DNA of 64,000 nt from Deinococcus sp. Leaf326 (lineage in GTDB: Bacteria > Deinococcota > Deinococci > Deinococcales > Deinococcaceae), in NCBI RefSeq assembly GCF_001424185.1, contig NZ_LMOM01000076.1:105879-169878 (forward strand), written 5' to 3'. Position numbers and translations under genes: made by a program. Below the pieces are notes generated by a model. That model was not told the DNA's origin, searched no databases, and saw nothing but the letters and a program-made list of their open reading frames with translations. Shown here piece after piece: positions 1-11,468 of this stretch. Within the stretch, counting starts at the first letter, position 1; each line of letters opens with the position of its first letter.

Positions 1-413
1 GCCGCCATGCCCACGGCGGGCGTCACGATCTGGAGCGCCGTGATGCCCACCATCTGCGAGAGGTACGACAGGCCGCTCTGGCCGCTGTAGTGCTGCTGGT
101 TGGTGTTGGTAATGAAGCTGGAGACGGTATGCAGGGCCGTGTCCCAGCGCATGTTGGCGATCCCGTCCGGATTCAGGGGCAGGTTGCCCTGGAACAGGAA
201 CAGGAGGTACGCGGCCACGCCCAGCAGCACGTTGGTGCCCAGCAGCGCCGCGCCGTACTGCCGCCACGTCATGCCGTGCGAGGCGTCCACGCCGCTCAGG
301 CGCAGAAAGCCGGACGCGAGGCGGGAGGCGGGGCCGGCGAAGACGCGCGCGATGAGCGCCCCCAGAGGAATCGCCAGCGCGAAGGCCAACGCGTAGGTCA
401 GGAAGATGTCCAC
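1..413 (-). CDS. kdpA: Potassium-transporting ATPase subunit A, N-terminal part
   Basis: KdpA is the K+-translocating subunit of the high-affinity KdpFABC P-type ATPase in the cytoplasmic membrane. The reverse strand reads a GTG start at 413 and then a protein beginning MDIFLTYALAFALAIPLG, with hydrophobic helices followed by the KdpA signature region TALHTVSSFITNTNQQHYSG (first pore-loop region). About 137 residues are present before the window edge, out of roughly 560 in the family, so the gene is truncated by the window and not by mutation. It follows two very small membrane ORFs with a 4-base gap, the usual kdpF-kdpA arrangement. kdpB and kdpC should lie to the left, outside the window. 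Identity is recognised from family sequence. Confidence 0.95.
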   Translation of the reverse strand, partial: MDIFLTYALAFALAIPLGALIARVFAGPASRLASGFLRLSGVDASHGMTWRQYGAALLGTNVLLGVAAYLLFLFQGNLPLNPDGIANMRWDTALHTVSSFITNTNQQHYSGQSGLSYLSQMVGITALQIVTPAVGMA

Positions 414-417
414 AGCG

Positions 418-501
418 TCACAGCCTTTCGGGGACGAGGATGAAGGCCGCGGCGGCGCCGAACAGGGCCAGCAGCGTCAGGAGGCCGATGACCGCGCCCA
501 T
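418..501 (-). CDS. 27-residue membrane peptide between kdpF and kdpA
   Basis: This tiny ORF (MGAVIGLLTLLALFGAAAAF, then ILVPERL) is one predicted transmembrane helix with a short basic tail ending in PERL, resembling the C-terminal [KR]-[PA]-E-x-[FL] ending of KdpF peptides. Its ATG overlaps the kdpF stop codon (ATGA), and its stop lies 4 bases before the kdpA GTG, so it sits inside a translationally coupled kdp operon. I infer it is a second KdpF-like stabilising peptide. It could instead be a decayed duplicate of kdpF or only a coupling ORF. Its function has not been shown. Confidence 0.6.
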   Translation of the reverse strand: MGAVIGLLTLLALFGAAAAFILVPERL

Positions 502-581
502 CAGAACTTCTCCGCGCGCACGAGGGCGTACAGCAAGTAGGCGGCGAGCAGGAGCACGATCAGGAGAAGGGCAAGGTCCAT
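501..581 (-). CDS. kdpF: Potassium-transporting ATPase subunit F
   Basis: The reverse strand encodes 26 residues, starting MDLALLLIVLLLAAYLLYAL and ending VRAEKF. This is one transmembrane helix followed by the short R-A-E-K-F tail typical of KdpF, the small lipid-like subunit that stabilises the KdpABC complex. The length matches the family (about 26-30 residues). It is the first gene of the kdp operon, and its stop overlaps the start of the next small ORF. A GAGGA-type ribosome site lies about 10 bases upstream of the ATG. The upstream region to 713 is shared with a divergent histidine kinase gene. Confidence 0.85.
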   Translation of the reverse strand: MDLALLLIVLLLAAYLLYALVRAEKF

Positions 582-627
582 GAGCGGCATCCTCTTCCCC
601 GGTCGCTCCGGCCGGTATCCTGCTTCC

Positions 628-656
628 GGCCAGTGGATTGGCCAGATGGCCAGTGG
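628..656. promoter_or_regulatory. Twin direct repeat in kdp / kinase divergent promoter
   Basis: The 9-mer GGCCAGTGG occurs at 628-636 and again at 648-656, exactly 20 bp apart (two helical turns), with a partial third GGCCAG at 640-645. It lies between kdpF (minus) and the histidine kinase (plus). Phased direct repeats are typical of response-regulator sites. Assignment to the neighbouring regulator is inference. Confidence 0.4.
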
Positions 657-713
657 TGGCCGCCCGCCGAAGCACTAGGCTGCGCCTGGGCCGAGCGCCC
701 TCCCCGGAGACCC

Positions 714-2252
714 ATGCCTGTCGTCAGAGCCAACCCGATTTCTCCAGCCGAGCCGGTGCCCGTTTCCGAGGTCCCCGCCACCGTCTTTCCCCTGAGCGAA
801 CGCGCGTTGCTGGGGCTGTGCCTGGGCCTGATCCTGCTCATCACGCTGGTGGACATTCTGACCCCGGCCTCGCTGGTGGTCGGCACACTGCTCAGCGCGC
901 CCATCGCCCTGGCGGCATTAGGAGTTTCGCGCCTCTGGACGCTACGCCTGATCGGCCTGGTGCTGGCCGGCAACGTCCTCGCAGCGGTGTGCAACGGCCT
1001 GCGCGACAGCGCGGACGTGGCCGATCTGGTCAACCGGGTGGTCAGCATGCTGGCCGCGCTGCTTGTCGGGGTGCTCACGCTGCGGGCCCGCGAGGCCTCG
1101 GCCCGCGCCGCCCGGCTGACCGAGGAGCGGCGCCGCCTGGGCCGCGAGCGGGCGCTGCGCGCGCTCGTCGAGGCAGTCAGTGGCCCCTTCGGGCAGGGCG
1201 AATTCGTGGTGCGGGCGGCCCAGGCCCTGCGCGACCTGTCGGGGGCTGAGAGGGTCGAGATCGGCAGTGTGGACCGCGCCGTATTGGCCGCCCCGCACGG
1301 CCTGAGCCCCGAACACGGCCCCGGCCGCCTGGGCATGCGGCTGCCGCTGGAGGTCCTGGCGCGCCCCGCCGGTACCGGGCGCGTATGGGCAACGGGCGGC
1401 GGCGACCTGCTGCTCGCGCGGCTCTCGCGGCCGCATGGCGACGACCTGCTCCTGCTCCTGACCCGACCCACGGCGGCTCCCGACGTGCTGGAGGAAGCGG
1501 TGCTGACCCTGCAACCCCTGCTTGACCGCACGGCCCTGCTCGACGACCTGCAGCTACGCCAGACCCAGCTTCAGGAGCGCGGCGAACTCATGCAGGACCT
1601 CGTATATGCCCTGAGCCACGACCTGCGCACGCCCCTGATGGCCAACACCATGAACATGCGCTTGGCCCTTAAGGGGGCCTACGGGCCGCTGCCCGAGGAC
1701 TACCTCTCGACCCTGCGTCACGGTCTGGACGCCAACGCGGCGCTGCTGGCGCTGGCCGATCAGCTGCTGCTCGTCGCCAAGTACGAAAGCGGCGAGCAGG
1801 AGGACCCGGTGGGCAGCGTGGCCCTGCGCGACGTGGTGTTGGGCGCCCTGAGCCAGCTCAGCGCGCGGGCCGAGGAGCGCGGCGTGAGCTTCGAGACCGG
1901 CCTGGACGGGGTGCGGGTGCCGGGCCTGACGCATGACCTGCGCCGCGCCGCGCAGAACCTGCTCGAAAACGCGGTGCGCTTCAGCCCGCCGGGCGGCGTG
2001 GTGCGCGTGACCCTGAGCGCCGACGACGGCGAGGCGGTGCTGCGCGTGCTCGACCAGGGGCCGGGCATTGCGCCGGGCCGCGAAGCCACGCTGTTCCAGC
2101 GTTTCCGGGCCGGCGGCGCGGGCGGCGGCACCGGCCTGGGCCTGTACCTTACGCGCCGCATCGCCGAGGCGCACCGGGGGCGCGTGACCTACACCCGCAC
2201 GGCGGCCGCCCAGAGCGTGTTCAGTCTGTGGCTGCCACTGGAGACCCCGTGA
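714..2252 (+). CDS. Membrane sensor histidine kinase
   Basis: A 512-residue sensor kinase that would autophosphorylate and pass phosphate to the overlapping response regulator. The N-terminus has about four hydrophobic helices (residues ~25-120), then a coiled linker and a GAF-like region. A HisKA domain carries the H-box SHDLRTPL with the phospho-accepting His at about residue 302, followed by HATPase motifs NLLENAV (N-box), DQGPGIA (Asp ~447) and GTGLGL. I chose the ATG at 714 because CGGAGA lies just upstream and the longer version from 633 adds unlikely Trp/Pro-rich sequence. It is divergent from kdp but is not KdpD-like (no KdpD/USP domains). The stimulus is unknown. Control of kdp is possible but unproven. 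Confidence 0.88.
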   Translation: MPVVRANPISPAEPVPVSEVPATVFPLSERALLGLCLGLILLITLVDILTPASLVVGTLLSAPIALAALGVSRLWTLRLIGLVLAGNVLAAVCNGLRDSADVADLVNRVVSMLAALLVGVLTLRAREASARAARLTEERRRLGRERALRALVEAVSGPFGQGEFVVRAAQALRDLSGAERVEIGSVDRAVLAAPHGLSPEHGPGRLGMRLPLEVLARPAGTGRVWATGGGDLLLARLSRPHGDDLLLLLTRPTAAPDVLEEAVLTLQPLLDRTALLDDLQLRQTQLQERGELMQDLVYALSHDLRTPLMANTMNMRLALKGAYGPLPEDYLSTLRHGLDANAALLALADQLLLVAKYESGEQEDPVGSVALRDVVLGALSQLSARAEERGVSFETGLDGVRVPGLTHDLRRAAQNLLENAVRFSPPGGVVRVTLSADDGEAVLRVLDQGPGIAPGREATLFQRFRAGGAGGGTGLGLYLTRRIAEAHRGRVTYTRTAAAQSVFSLWLPLETP

Positions 2253-2881
2253 CCCCCTCGCTCATCCGCGTGCTGCTCGTCGAGGACCACGCCTTTACCC
2301 GCGACGGCCTGCGCGCGGCCATCAATCTGGAGGCCGACCTGCGGGTGGTCGCCGAGGCCCGCAGCGGCGAGGAGGGCCTGGAAAAGCTGGTGCACACCGG
2401 GGTGGACGTAGCTGTGCTCGACATTGGGCTGCCGGGCATGGACGGCATCGCCCTGGCCGCCGAGATCAAGCGTGGCTGGCCCAAGACGCGCGTCGTGATG
2501 CTCACGGCCCACAACCTGCGCGAGGAGGTCCTTGCCGCTCTGGCCTCGGGCGCCGAAGCCTACTGTCTCAAGAGTGGCGACCCCGACCTGCTGCTGCTCG
2601 CCATCCGGGCCGCCGCCGCCGGCAGCGCGTACCTTGACCCGCAGGTGGCGCACCACGTCCTGGGCAGCATCCGCGCGCCGCACGCCGTCTCGCCCCTGAC
2701 CCCGCGCGAGACCGAGGTGCTGCGCCTCATCGCCGAGGGGCAGGGCAACAAGGAAATCGCCCTGGCCCTTGGCATCAGCGTGAGCACTGTCAAGCTGCAT
2801 GTGCAGGACCTGCTCGTCAAGCTCCAGGCCGCCGACCGCACCCAGGCCGCCGTGCAGGCGCTGCGGCGCGGGCTGCTGTAG
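2249..2881 (+). CDS. NarL/FixJ-type response regulator
   Basis: A 210-residue response regulator with a receiver domain (phospho-acceptor Asp58 in VLDIGLPGMDG, the acidic pair in LLVEDH, a Lys in CLKSGD) and a C-terminal LuxR/NarL helix-turn-helix (TPRETEVLRLIAEG, then STVKLHVQ). The GTG start at 2249 overlaps the kinase stop (GTGA), and GGAG lies 6 bases upstream. A longer ATG start at 2228 is possible. It is the obvious partner of the upstream kinase. The pairing is slightly unusual because a HisKA-type kinase (HDLRTP H-box) is joined to a NarL-type output domain, which is more often paired with HisKA_3 kinases. Confidence 0.9.
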   Translation: MTPSLIRVLLVEDHAFTRDGLRAAINLEADLRVVAEARSGEEGLEKLVHTGVDVAVLDIGLPGMDGIALAAEIKRGWPKTRVVMLTAHNLREEVLAALASGAEAYCLKSGDPDLLLLAIRAAAAGSAYLDPQVAHHVLGSIRAPHAVSPLTPRETEVLRLIAEGQGNKEIALALGISVSTVKLHVQDLLVKLQAADRTQAAVQALRRGLL

Positions 2882-2917
2882 GGGCGGGCATAGCGGCGCC
2901 ACACGCTGTGCCCGCCC
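2882..2917 (+). terminator. Hairpin after the response regulator
   Basis: GGGCGGGCATAGC (2882-2894) pairs with GCTGTGCCCGCCC (2905-2917), giving 13 pairs with one G-U and a 10-base loop, starting one base after the stop codon. There is no clear U-run, so termination is probable rather than certain. The next gene is convergent. Confidence 0.55.
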
Positions 2918-3037
2918 GAGCGGAGTCATTCGCCAGCACGTTCCGGCCAGAACTATGGGCTGCCCGAGGTCAATCCCCCGGGCACCGAATGGACAACCAC
3001 TTCAGGCCCCCGCGCCGCCAGGGGAACTGCGGCGTCC

Positions 3038-4270
<1,233 letters not shown>

Positions 4271-4395
4271 GGTCTTCTCCTAGAAACATCTTGTGTGTGG
4301 GCCACGGCTTCCCACAGGCAGGGAGGGGGGCGGCCCCGGGGTCGTGCGGTTGAGATGCAGGGCAGCATGAATCCCCCGGCGCTACAGCGTTCTTA

Positions 4396-4419
4396 CATCC
4401 CGCCGCAGCGTGCGGGATG
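4396..4419. other. Inverted repeat downstream of hutR-like gene
   Basis: CATCCCGC (4396-4403) and GCGGGATG (4412-4419) form an 8-bp perfect stem with an 8-base loop. It lies about 90 bases past the stop of the IclR gene and upstream of the sugar-binding protein gene, both on minus. It could terminate IclR transcription or be an operator. No U-run is visible. Confidence 0.3.
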
Positions 4420-4504
4420 AAGGCCGGCTGCGTCAGCGGTCAGTCCACGCCGGCCCCGGCTGCGGTTTTCTCTGGGGCCACCCCCACCCTCCCCCCTCCG
4501 GTGA

Positions 4505-5221
4505 TCAGCTCCCCCGGTGCCCCAATCCCCAGGACACTTCGGCGGCCACACCCGTCAGCCGGCGCAGCAGGGCTTCGCGTCCCCGCAGCCGCCCTGTGGG
4601 AAAGCTCAGGCCCAGGGCTGCCAGCACCGCGCCGCCCTCGCCGCGCAGCGGCACGGCCATGCCACTCGTCCCCACCTCCCACTCGTCGCGCGCCAGCGCG
4701 TGGCCGCTGCGGCGGATGGCCTGCGCCTCCTGCGGCCAGTCGGCGGGGGCCGTGTCTGGGGTCAGGCCATGCAGGGCGAACAGCAGCTTGCCGCTGGCGC
4801 TGGCGTGCGGCGGCAGCACGAATTGGGTCTCGCCTGCCACCGCGCCGCCCTCGCGGCCCTGCACCGACCGGGCCACGCACAGAACCCGCGGCGACGGCCC
4901 GGCTTGCAGCACCGCCAGAAAGGCCAGCAGGTGCGTGCCGCGCGCCAGGGCCGTCATGGCGTCGTGGGCGGGGGCGTACCAGGGCACGCTGCCGTACAGG
5001 GCGCTCGACAGCTTGAGCAGCCGCCACCCCAGCTGGTAGCGCCCGCGCCCGACCTGAAGGAGCAGGCCGCAGCCACACAGCGTCTGCAGGTGCTCGTGCA
5101 GCGTCGAGGTGGCCAGCCCCAGGTGTGCGGCCAGGGCGCTCAGGGTCCATTCGGCATGGTCGGCGTCGAAAGCTTCGAGCACGCCGACCGCACCCTCGAC
5201 GGTCGAGCGGGTACGGGTCAC
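4505..5221 (-). CDS. IclR-family regulator, probable hut repressor
   Basis: A 238-residue IclR-family regulator. An N-terminal winged helix (residues ~8-60, TLSALAAHLGLATSTLHEHL) is followed by the IclR effector-binding domain, with SGKLLFA and GTSGMAVPLRGEGGAVLAALG being typical elements. It starts with GTG at 5221 and is transcribed divergently from the complete hut operon 112 bp away. The shared gap contains a 19-bp palindrome, which overlaps the predicted promoter of this gene. I infer it controls histidine catabolism and itself, with urocanate or histidine as a likely effector. The promoter appears leaderless (TAGGAT six bases before GTG). Confidence 0.82.
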   Translation of the reverse strand: MTRTRSTVEGAVGVLEAFDADHAEWTLSALAAHLGLATSTLHEHLQTLCGCGLLLQVGRGRYQLGWRLLKLSSALYGSVPWYAPAHDAMTALARGTHLLAFLAVLQAGPSPRVLCVARSVQGREGGAVAGETQFVLPPHASASGKLLFALHGLTPDTAPADWPQEAQAIRRSGHALARDEWEVGTSGMAVPLRGEGGAVLAALGLSFPTGRLRGREALLRRLTGVAAEVSWGLGHRGS

Positions 5222-5227
5222 GGCCCA

Positions 5228-5257
5228 ATCCTAGCTCCTTTCCGGACATGCCGGAAA
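5228..5257 (-). promoter_or_regulatory. hut regulator promoter and 19-bp operator palindrome
   Basis: On the minus strand TAGGAT (5228-5233) lies 6 bases before the GTG start at 5221, a leaderless-type -10. The palindrome TTTCCGGACATGCCGGAAA (5239-5257; 7-bp arms, 5-bp spacer) fills the spacer and -35 position of that promoter, so a bound protein would block it. The same site is about 75 bp upstream of hutU. Binding by the adjacent IclR protein is inference from position and symmetry. Confidence 0.6.
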
Positions 5258-5333
5258 AGCGCCTTGTGCGGGAAACGTGGCCGGAGAAGGATGGGGGCAC
5301 TTCAAGTTCAGAGCTGTGCTCCCAGGAGACGAC

Positions 5334-6994
<1,661 letters not shown>

Positions 6995-6998
<4 letters not shown>

Positions 6999-7924
6999 AG
7001 CAGCCGGGAGAACAGCCAGCCCACCTGCCCTATTCCGGCATTGCCACCTTCGCCCGCGCCCCGCTGCGTGACCTGAGGGAGGACTGGCACGCCGACGTGG
7101 GCGTGCTGGGCATCCCCTTCGACCTTGCGCTGGGTTTCCGGCCCGGTGCCCGCTATGCTCCCCGCGCGCTGCGGGAGGCCAGCCTGCGCTACGTGCCGCC
7201 CTTCATGGGGCTCGACGGGCGCACCCGGTTGGAGGGCGTCACTTTGGCCGACGCGGGCGACGTGGCGCTGCCCAGCCTGGAGCCGGAGCTGGCCCGCGAA
7301 CGCATCACGCAGGAGGCGCGGGGACTGCGCGGACGCTGCCGGGTGCCGGTCTTCCTGGGGGGCGACCACAGCGTCACCTACCCGCTGCTGCGGGCCTTCG
7401 GCGACGTGCCGGCGCTCCATGTCGTGCAGCTTGACGCGCACCTCGACTTTACCGACACACGCAACGACACGCGCTACAGCAACTCCAGCCCGTTTCGCCG
7501 CGCCGCCGAGGAGCTCCCGGACCTCGTCCACATCACGACCGTGGGCCTGCGCGGTCTGCGTTTTGACCCCGAGGCGGTGGCGGCGGCGCGGGTGCGGGGA
7601 CACACCCTGATCTCGATGCCCGAGGTGCAGGCTGGGCTGGCGGACGTCCTGGAACGGTTGCCGCAGGAGAAGAATGTCTATATCAGCGTCGATATAGACG
7701 GGCTGGACCCCGCCGTGGTGCCGGGCACCTCCAGCCCCGAGCCGGATGGCCTGACCTACGCGCAGGCGACGGCGCTGCTGGCGGCCACGGCACGCCGCAA
7801 CACCGTGGTGGGCCTGGACCTCGTGGAGCTGGCCCCCAACCTCGATCCCAGCGGCCTGAGTGCCCTGATCGGCGCGCGGCTCGTCATGGAGACGCTGTGT
7901 GAGGTCTTTGATGCCGGAAACTGA
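6995..7924 (+). CDS. hutG: Formimidoylglutamase (arginase/agmatinase family)
   Basis: A 309-residue ureohydrolase-fold enzyme. In this operon it most likely hydrolyses N-formimidoyl-L-glutamate to glutamate and formamide (EC 3.5.3.8), the last step of the short histidine pathway. Binuclear manganese motifs are visible: [19 protein letters not shown] and [14 protein letters not shown], in the order expected for arginase/agmatinase/HutG proteins. The GTG start overlaps the hutU stop, and the 3' end overlaps hutI by 14 bp, so all four genes are translationally coupled. Agmatinase activity cannot be excluded from sequence alone, but no polyamine genes are nearby. Confidence 0.92.
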
Positions 7925-9136
7925 GGTGCTCTACACGGGCATGTCCCAGCTCACCACGCCTGCCCCCGGCCCCCAGCGCGGCGCGGCGATGCGTGAGCTG
8001 AGGGTCATCCCCGACGCCGCCCTGCTCGTGCGCGGCGGGCAGGTGGCCTGGGTGGGCCGTCGCCAGGACGCGCCCGCAGTCTCGGAGGAGCACGACCTCG
8101 GCGGTGTGGCGGTCGTGCCCGCCCTCACCGACCCGCATACCCACGCGGTCTGGGCGGGCGACCGCCTCGCGGACTTCGGGGCGCGGGCGCAGGGCGTGGC
8201 CTACGAGACGATCCTGGCGCGCGGCGGCGGCATCCGCAGCACCATGCGCGCGACGGCGGCGGCGAGTGTGGATGAGCTCGTGGCCCTCGCCCGCCCCCGT
8301 CTTGCGGCCCTGATCCGCTCGGGCGCGGCGACGATTGAGGTCAAGAGCGGCTACGGCCTCGACTTCGCCGCCGAACTGCGGATGCTGGAGGCGGTGCAGG
8401 TGCTGGCCCGCGAGATGCCGGGAGCGCTGGTGCCCACCCTGCTCATTCATGTTCCGCCGCCGCAGGGCCGGGCCGAGTACGTCCGCGAGGTCTGCGAAGT
8501 GCTGATCCCCGACGTGGCGCGGCGCGGACTGGCGACTGCCGTAGACGTGTTCTGCGAGCGCGAGGCCTTCACGGTGGGGGAAACGCGGGCCATCCTCACG
8601 GCGGCGCGGGCGCATGGCCTGGGGCTCAAGCTGCACGCTGACCAGTTCCACGCCATCGGCGGCACCGAACTGGCCTGTGACCTCGGCGCGCTCAGTGTCG
8701 ACCACCTGGAGGCGAGCGGTGACGCGCAGGTGCGGGCGCTGGCCGCTTCGGGGACGGTGGCCACGGTGCTGCCGGGTGTCTCGCTGCATCTGGGGCTGCC
8801 CGCCGCGCCCGCCCGGCATCTCGTGGACGCCGGAGCCTGCGTGGCGGTGGGCACCGACCTCAACCCCGGCAGTTCGCCGCTGCCCAGCGCCGCGCTGGCC
8901 CTGGCCCTCGCCGTGCGCCTGTGCGGCCTGACCCCTGCCGAGGCCCTGACGGCGGGCACGGTCAACGCCGCCGCCGCTCTGGGCCTGCGCGACCGCGGCG
9001 CACTGGCACCGGGGCAACGCGCCGACTTTCTGGCACTGGAGGGCCGCGACTGGCGCGACCTCGTGTATACGCTGGGCGGCCAGCCGGTGCGGCAGGTCTA
9101 CCGGGGCGGGCAGCCCGCGCAACAAGGAGAACGACT

Positions 9137-9140
<4 letters not shown>
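7911..9140 (+). CDS. hutI: Imidazolonepropionase
   Basis: HutI (EC 3.5.2.7) hydrolyses 4-imidazolone-5-propionate to N-formimidoylglutamate. It is a cyclic amidohydrolase of about 409 residues. Metal-site motifs are [13 protein letters not shown] near the N-terminus, [21 protein letters not shown] and [10 protein letters not shown], all characteristic of HutI. I chose the ATG at 7911 (GAGG six bases upstream, protein [11 protein letters not shown]) over the frame opening at 7899. It overlaps hutG by 14 bp, and its TGA overlaps the hutH GTG. Confidence 0.96.
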
Positions 9141-10711
<1,571 letters not shown>

Positions 10712-10859
10712 AAATAGGCAGCGCGGTCTCCGTTGACGTGAGACGGCAACCGTTGGTACGCACGGATCTCTCCCATCTTCCACTGAGAGATAACTCACAA
10801 AAACGCCCAATTTATGAAGATAGATTCAACGCCGCATGGGAGACGAACGAGAGCGGCAG

Positions 10860-11174
10860 ATGACCGAGGCCCTGAACCGAATGGCGGAGACGGACCTCCA
10901 GCCGGATCAGGGGGTCGACGTCTCCAGGCTCATCCGGCGTCTGCTCCAGCGCCAGGAGGAAGTCCAGCGCCAGCTCGGCGAGGTCGTCAGCGAGCTCGGT
11001 CAGGTCGCCGCGCTGCTGCGTGAACGCGCCGACGAACCCGGCGACCTCGCGGCGCAGGCCCGCGACCACATCGCGCTCGATTTTGTGCAGGGAGCTCAGG
11101 CAATGGAGCAGGCCCGCGAGGTGCTTATCCAGGCGACCCGTGAGCTCGAGTACCTGCGCTACCGCCTGCTGTGA
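10860..11174 (+). CDS. Small coiled-coil protein, unknown function
   Basis: A 104-residue highly charged protein (an alternative start at 10836 gives 112 residues) dominated by heptad-like helices: IRRLLQRQEEVQRQLGEVV, SELGQVAALLRERADEP and AMEQAREVLIQATRELEYL. No signal peptide, membrane helix or catalytic motif is visible. I prefer the ATG at 10860 because GAGAG precedes it; no ribosome site precedes 10836. It stands alone between hutH and the BTAD regulator. I do not recognise a family; a structural or scaffold role is only a guess from the coiled coil. Confidence 0.6.
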   Translation: MTEALNRMAETDLQPDQGVDVSRLIRRLLQRQEEVQRQLGEVVSELGQVAALLRERADEPGDLAAQARDHIALDFVQGAQAMEQAREVLIQATRELEYLRYRLL

Positions 11175-11375
11175 GCCGGCCGGGCGCCTTGCCCCTACGG
11201 GGAGGGTATCCGGAAACTGCTCCGCCGCCTTTTTGTGGCACAACCGGGCCGACCAGAACTGGGCCGACCAGATAAAGAAAAGTCTCTCAGGATACTGGCC
11301 GGCTGTCTTGTAGGCTCTGCAGAGAGCTGCGCTGCGGGCGATATCTGTTAGGGATCTTGGTTGTGGAGGAGAGTC

Positions 11376-11468
11376 ATGGGGTCGTGGAAGAATCTGCCGA
11401 TGTCGTGCCGCGGTCTCCCCGCCCCTAACGGTGACTCTGGCTGCAGGACGTGCGGGAGCGCCGCATGA
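11376..11468 (+). CDS. 30-codon upstream ORF coupled to BTAD regulator
   Basis: A short ORF (MGSWKNLPMSCRGL and so on, ending CRTCGSAA) has the strongest ribosome-binding site in the area, GGAGGAGAG five to thirteen bases before its ATG. Its TGA stop overlaps the ATG of the following regulator (ATGA). The peptide contains three cysteines and no membrane segment. The layout suggests a leader ORF that sets translation of the regulator by coupling, or a small cysteine-rich peptide. No homologue is recognised. Confidence 0.45.
   Translation: MGSWKNLPMSCRGLPAPNGDSGCRTCGSAA

Noticed and set aside
11246..11272. Tandem repeat of GGGCCGACCAGA (period 15)
   Set aside because: Only two copies, not symmetric and not placed at a promoter; insufficient to call an operator or repeat element.
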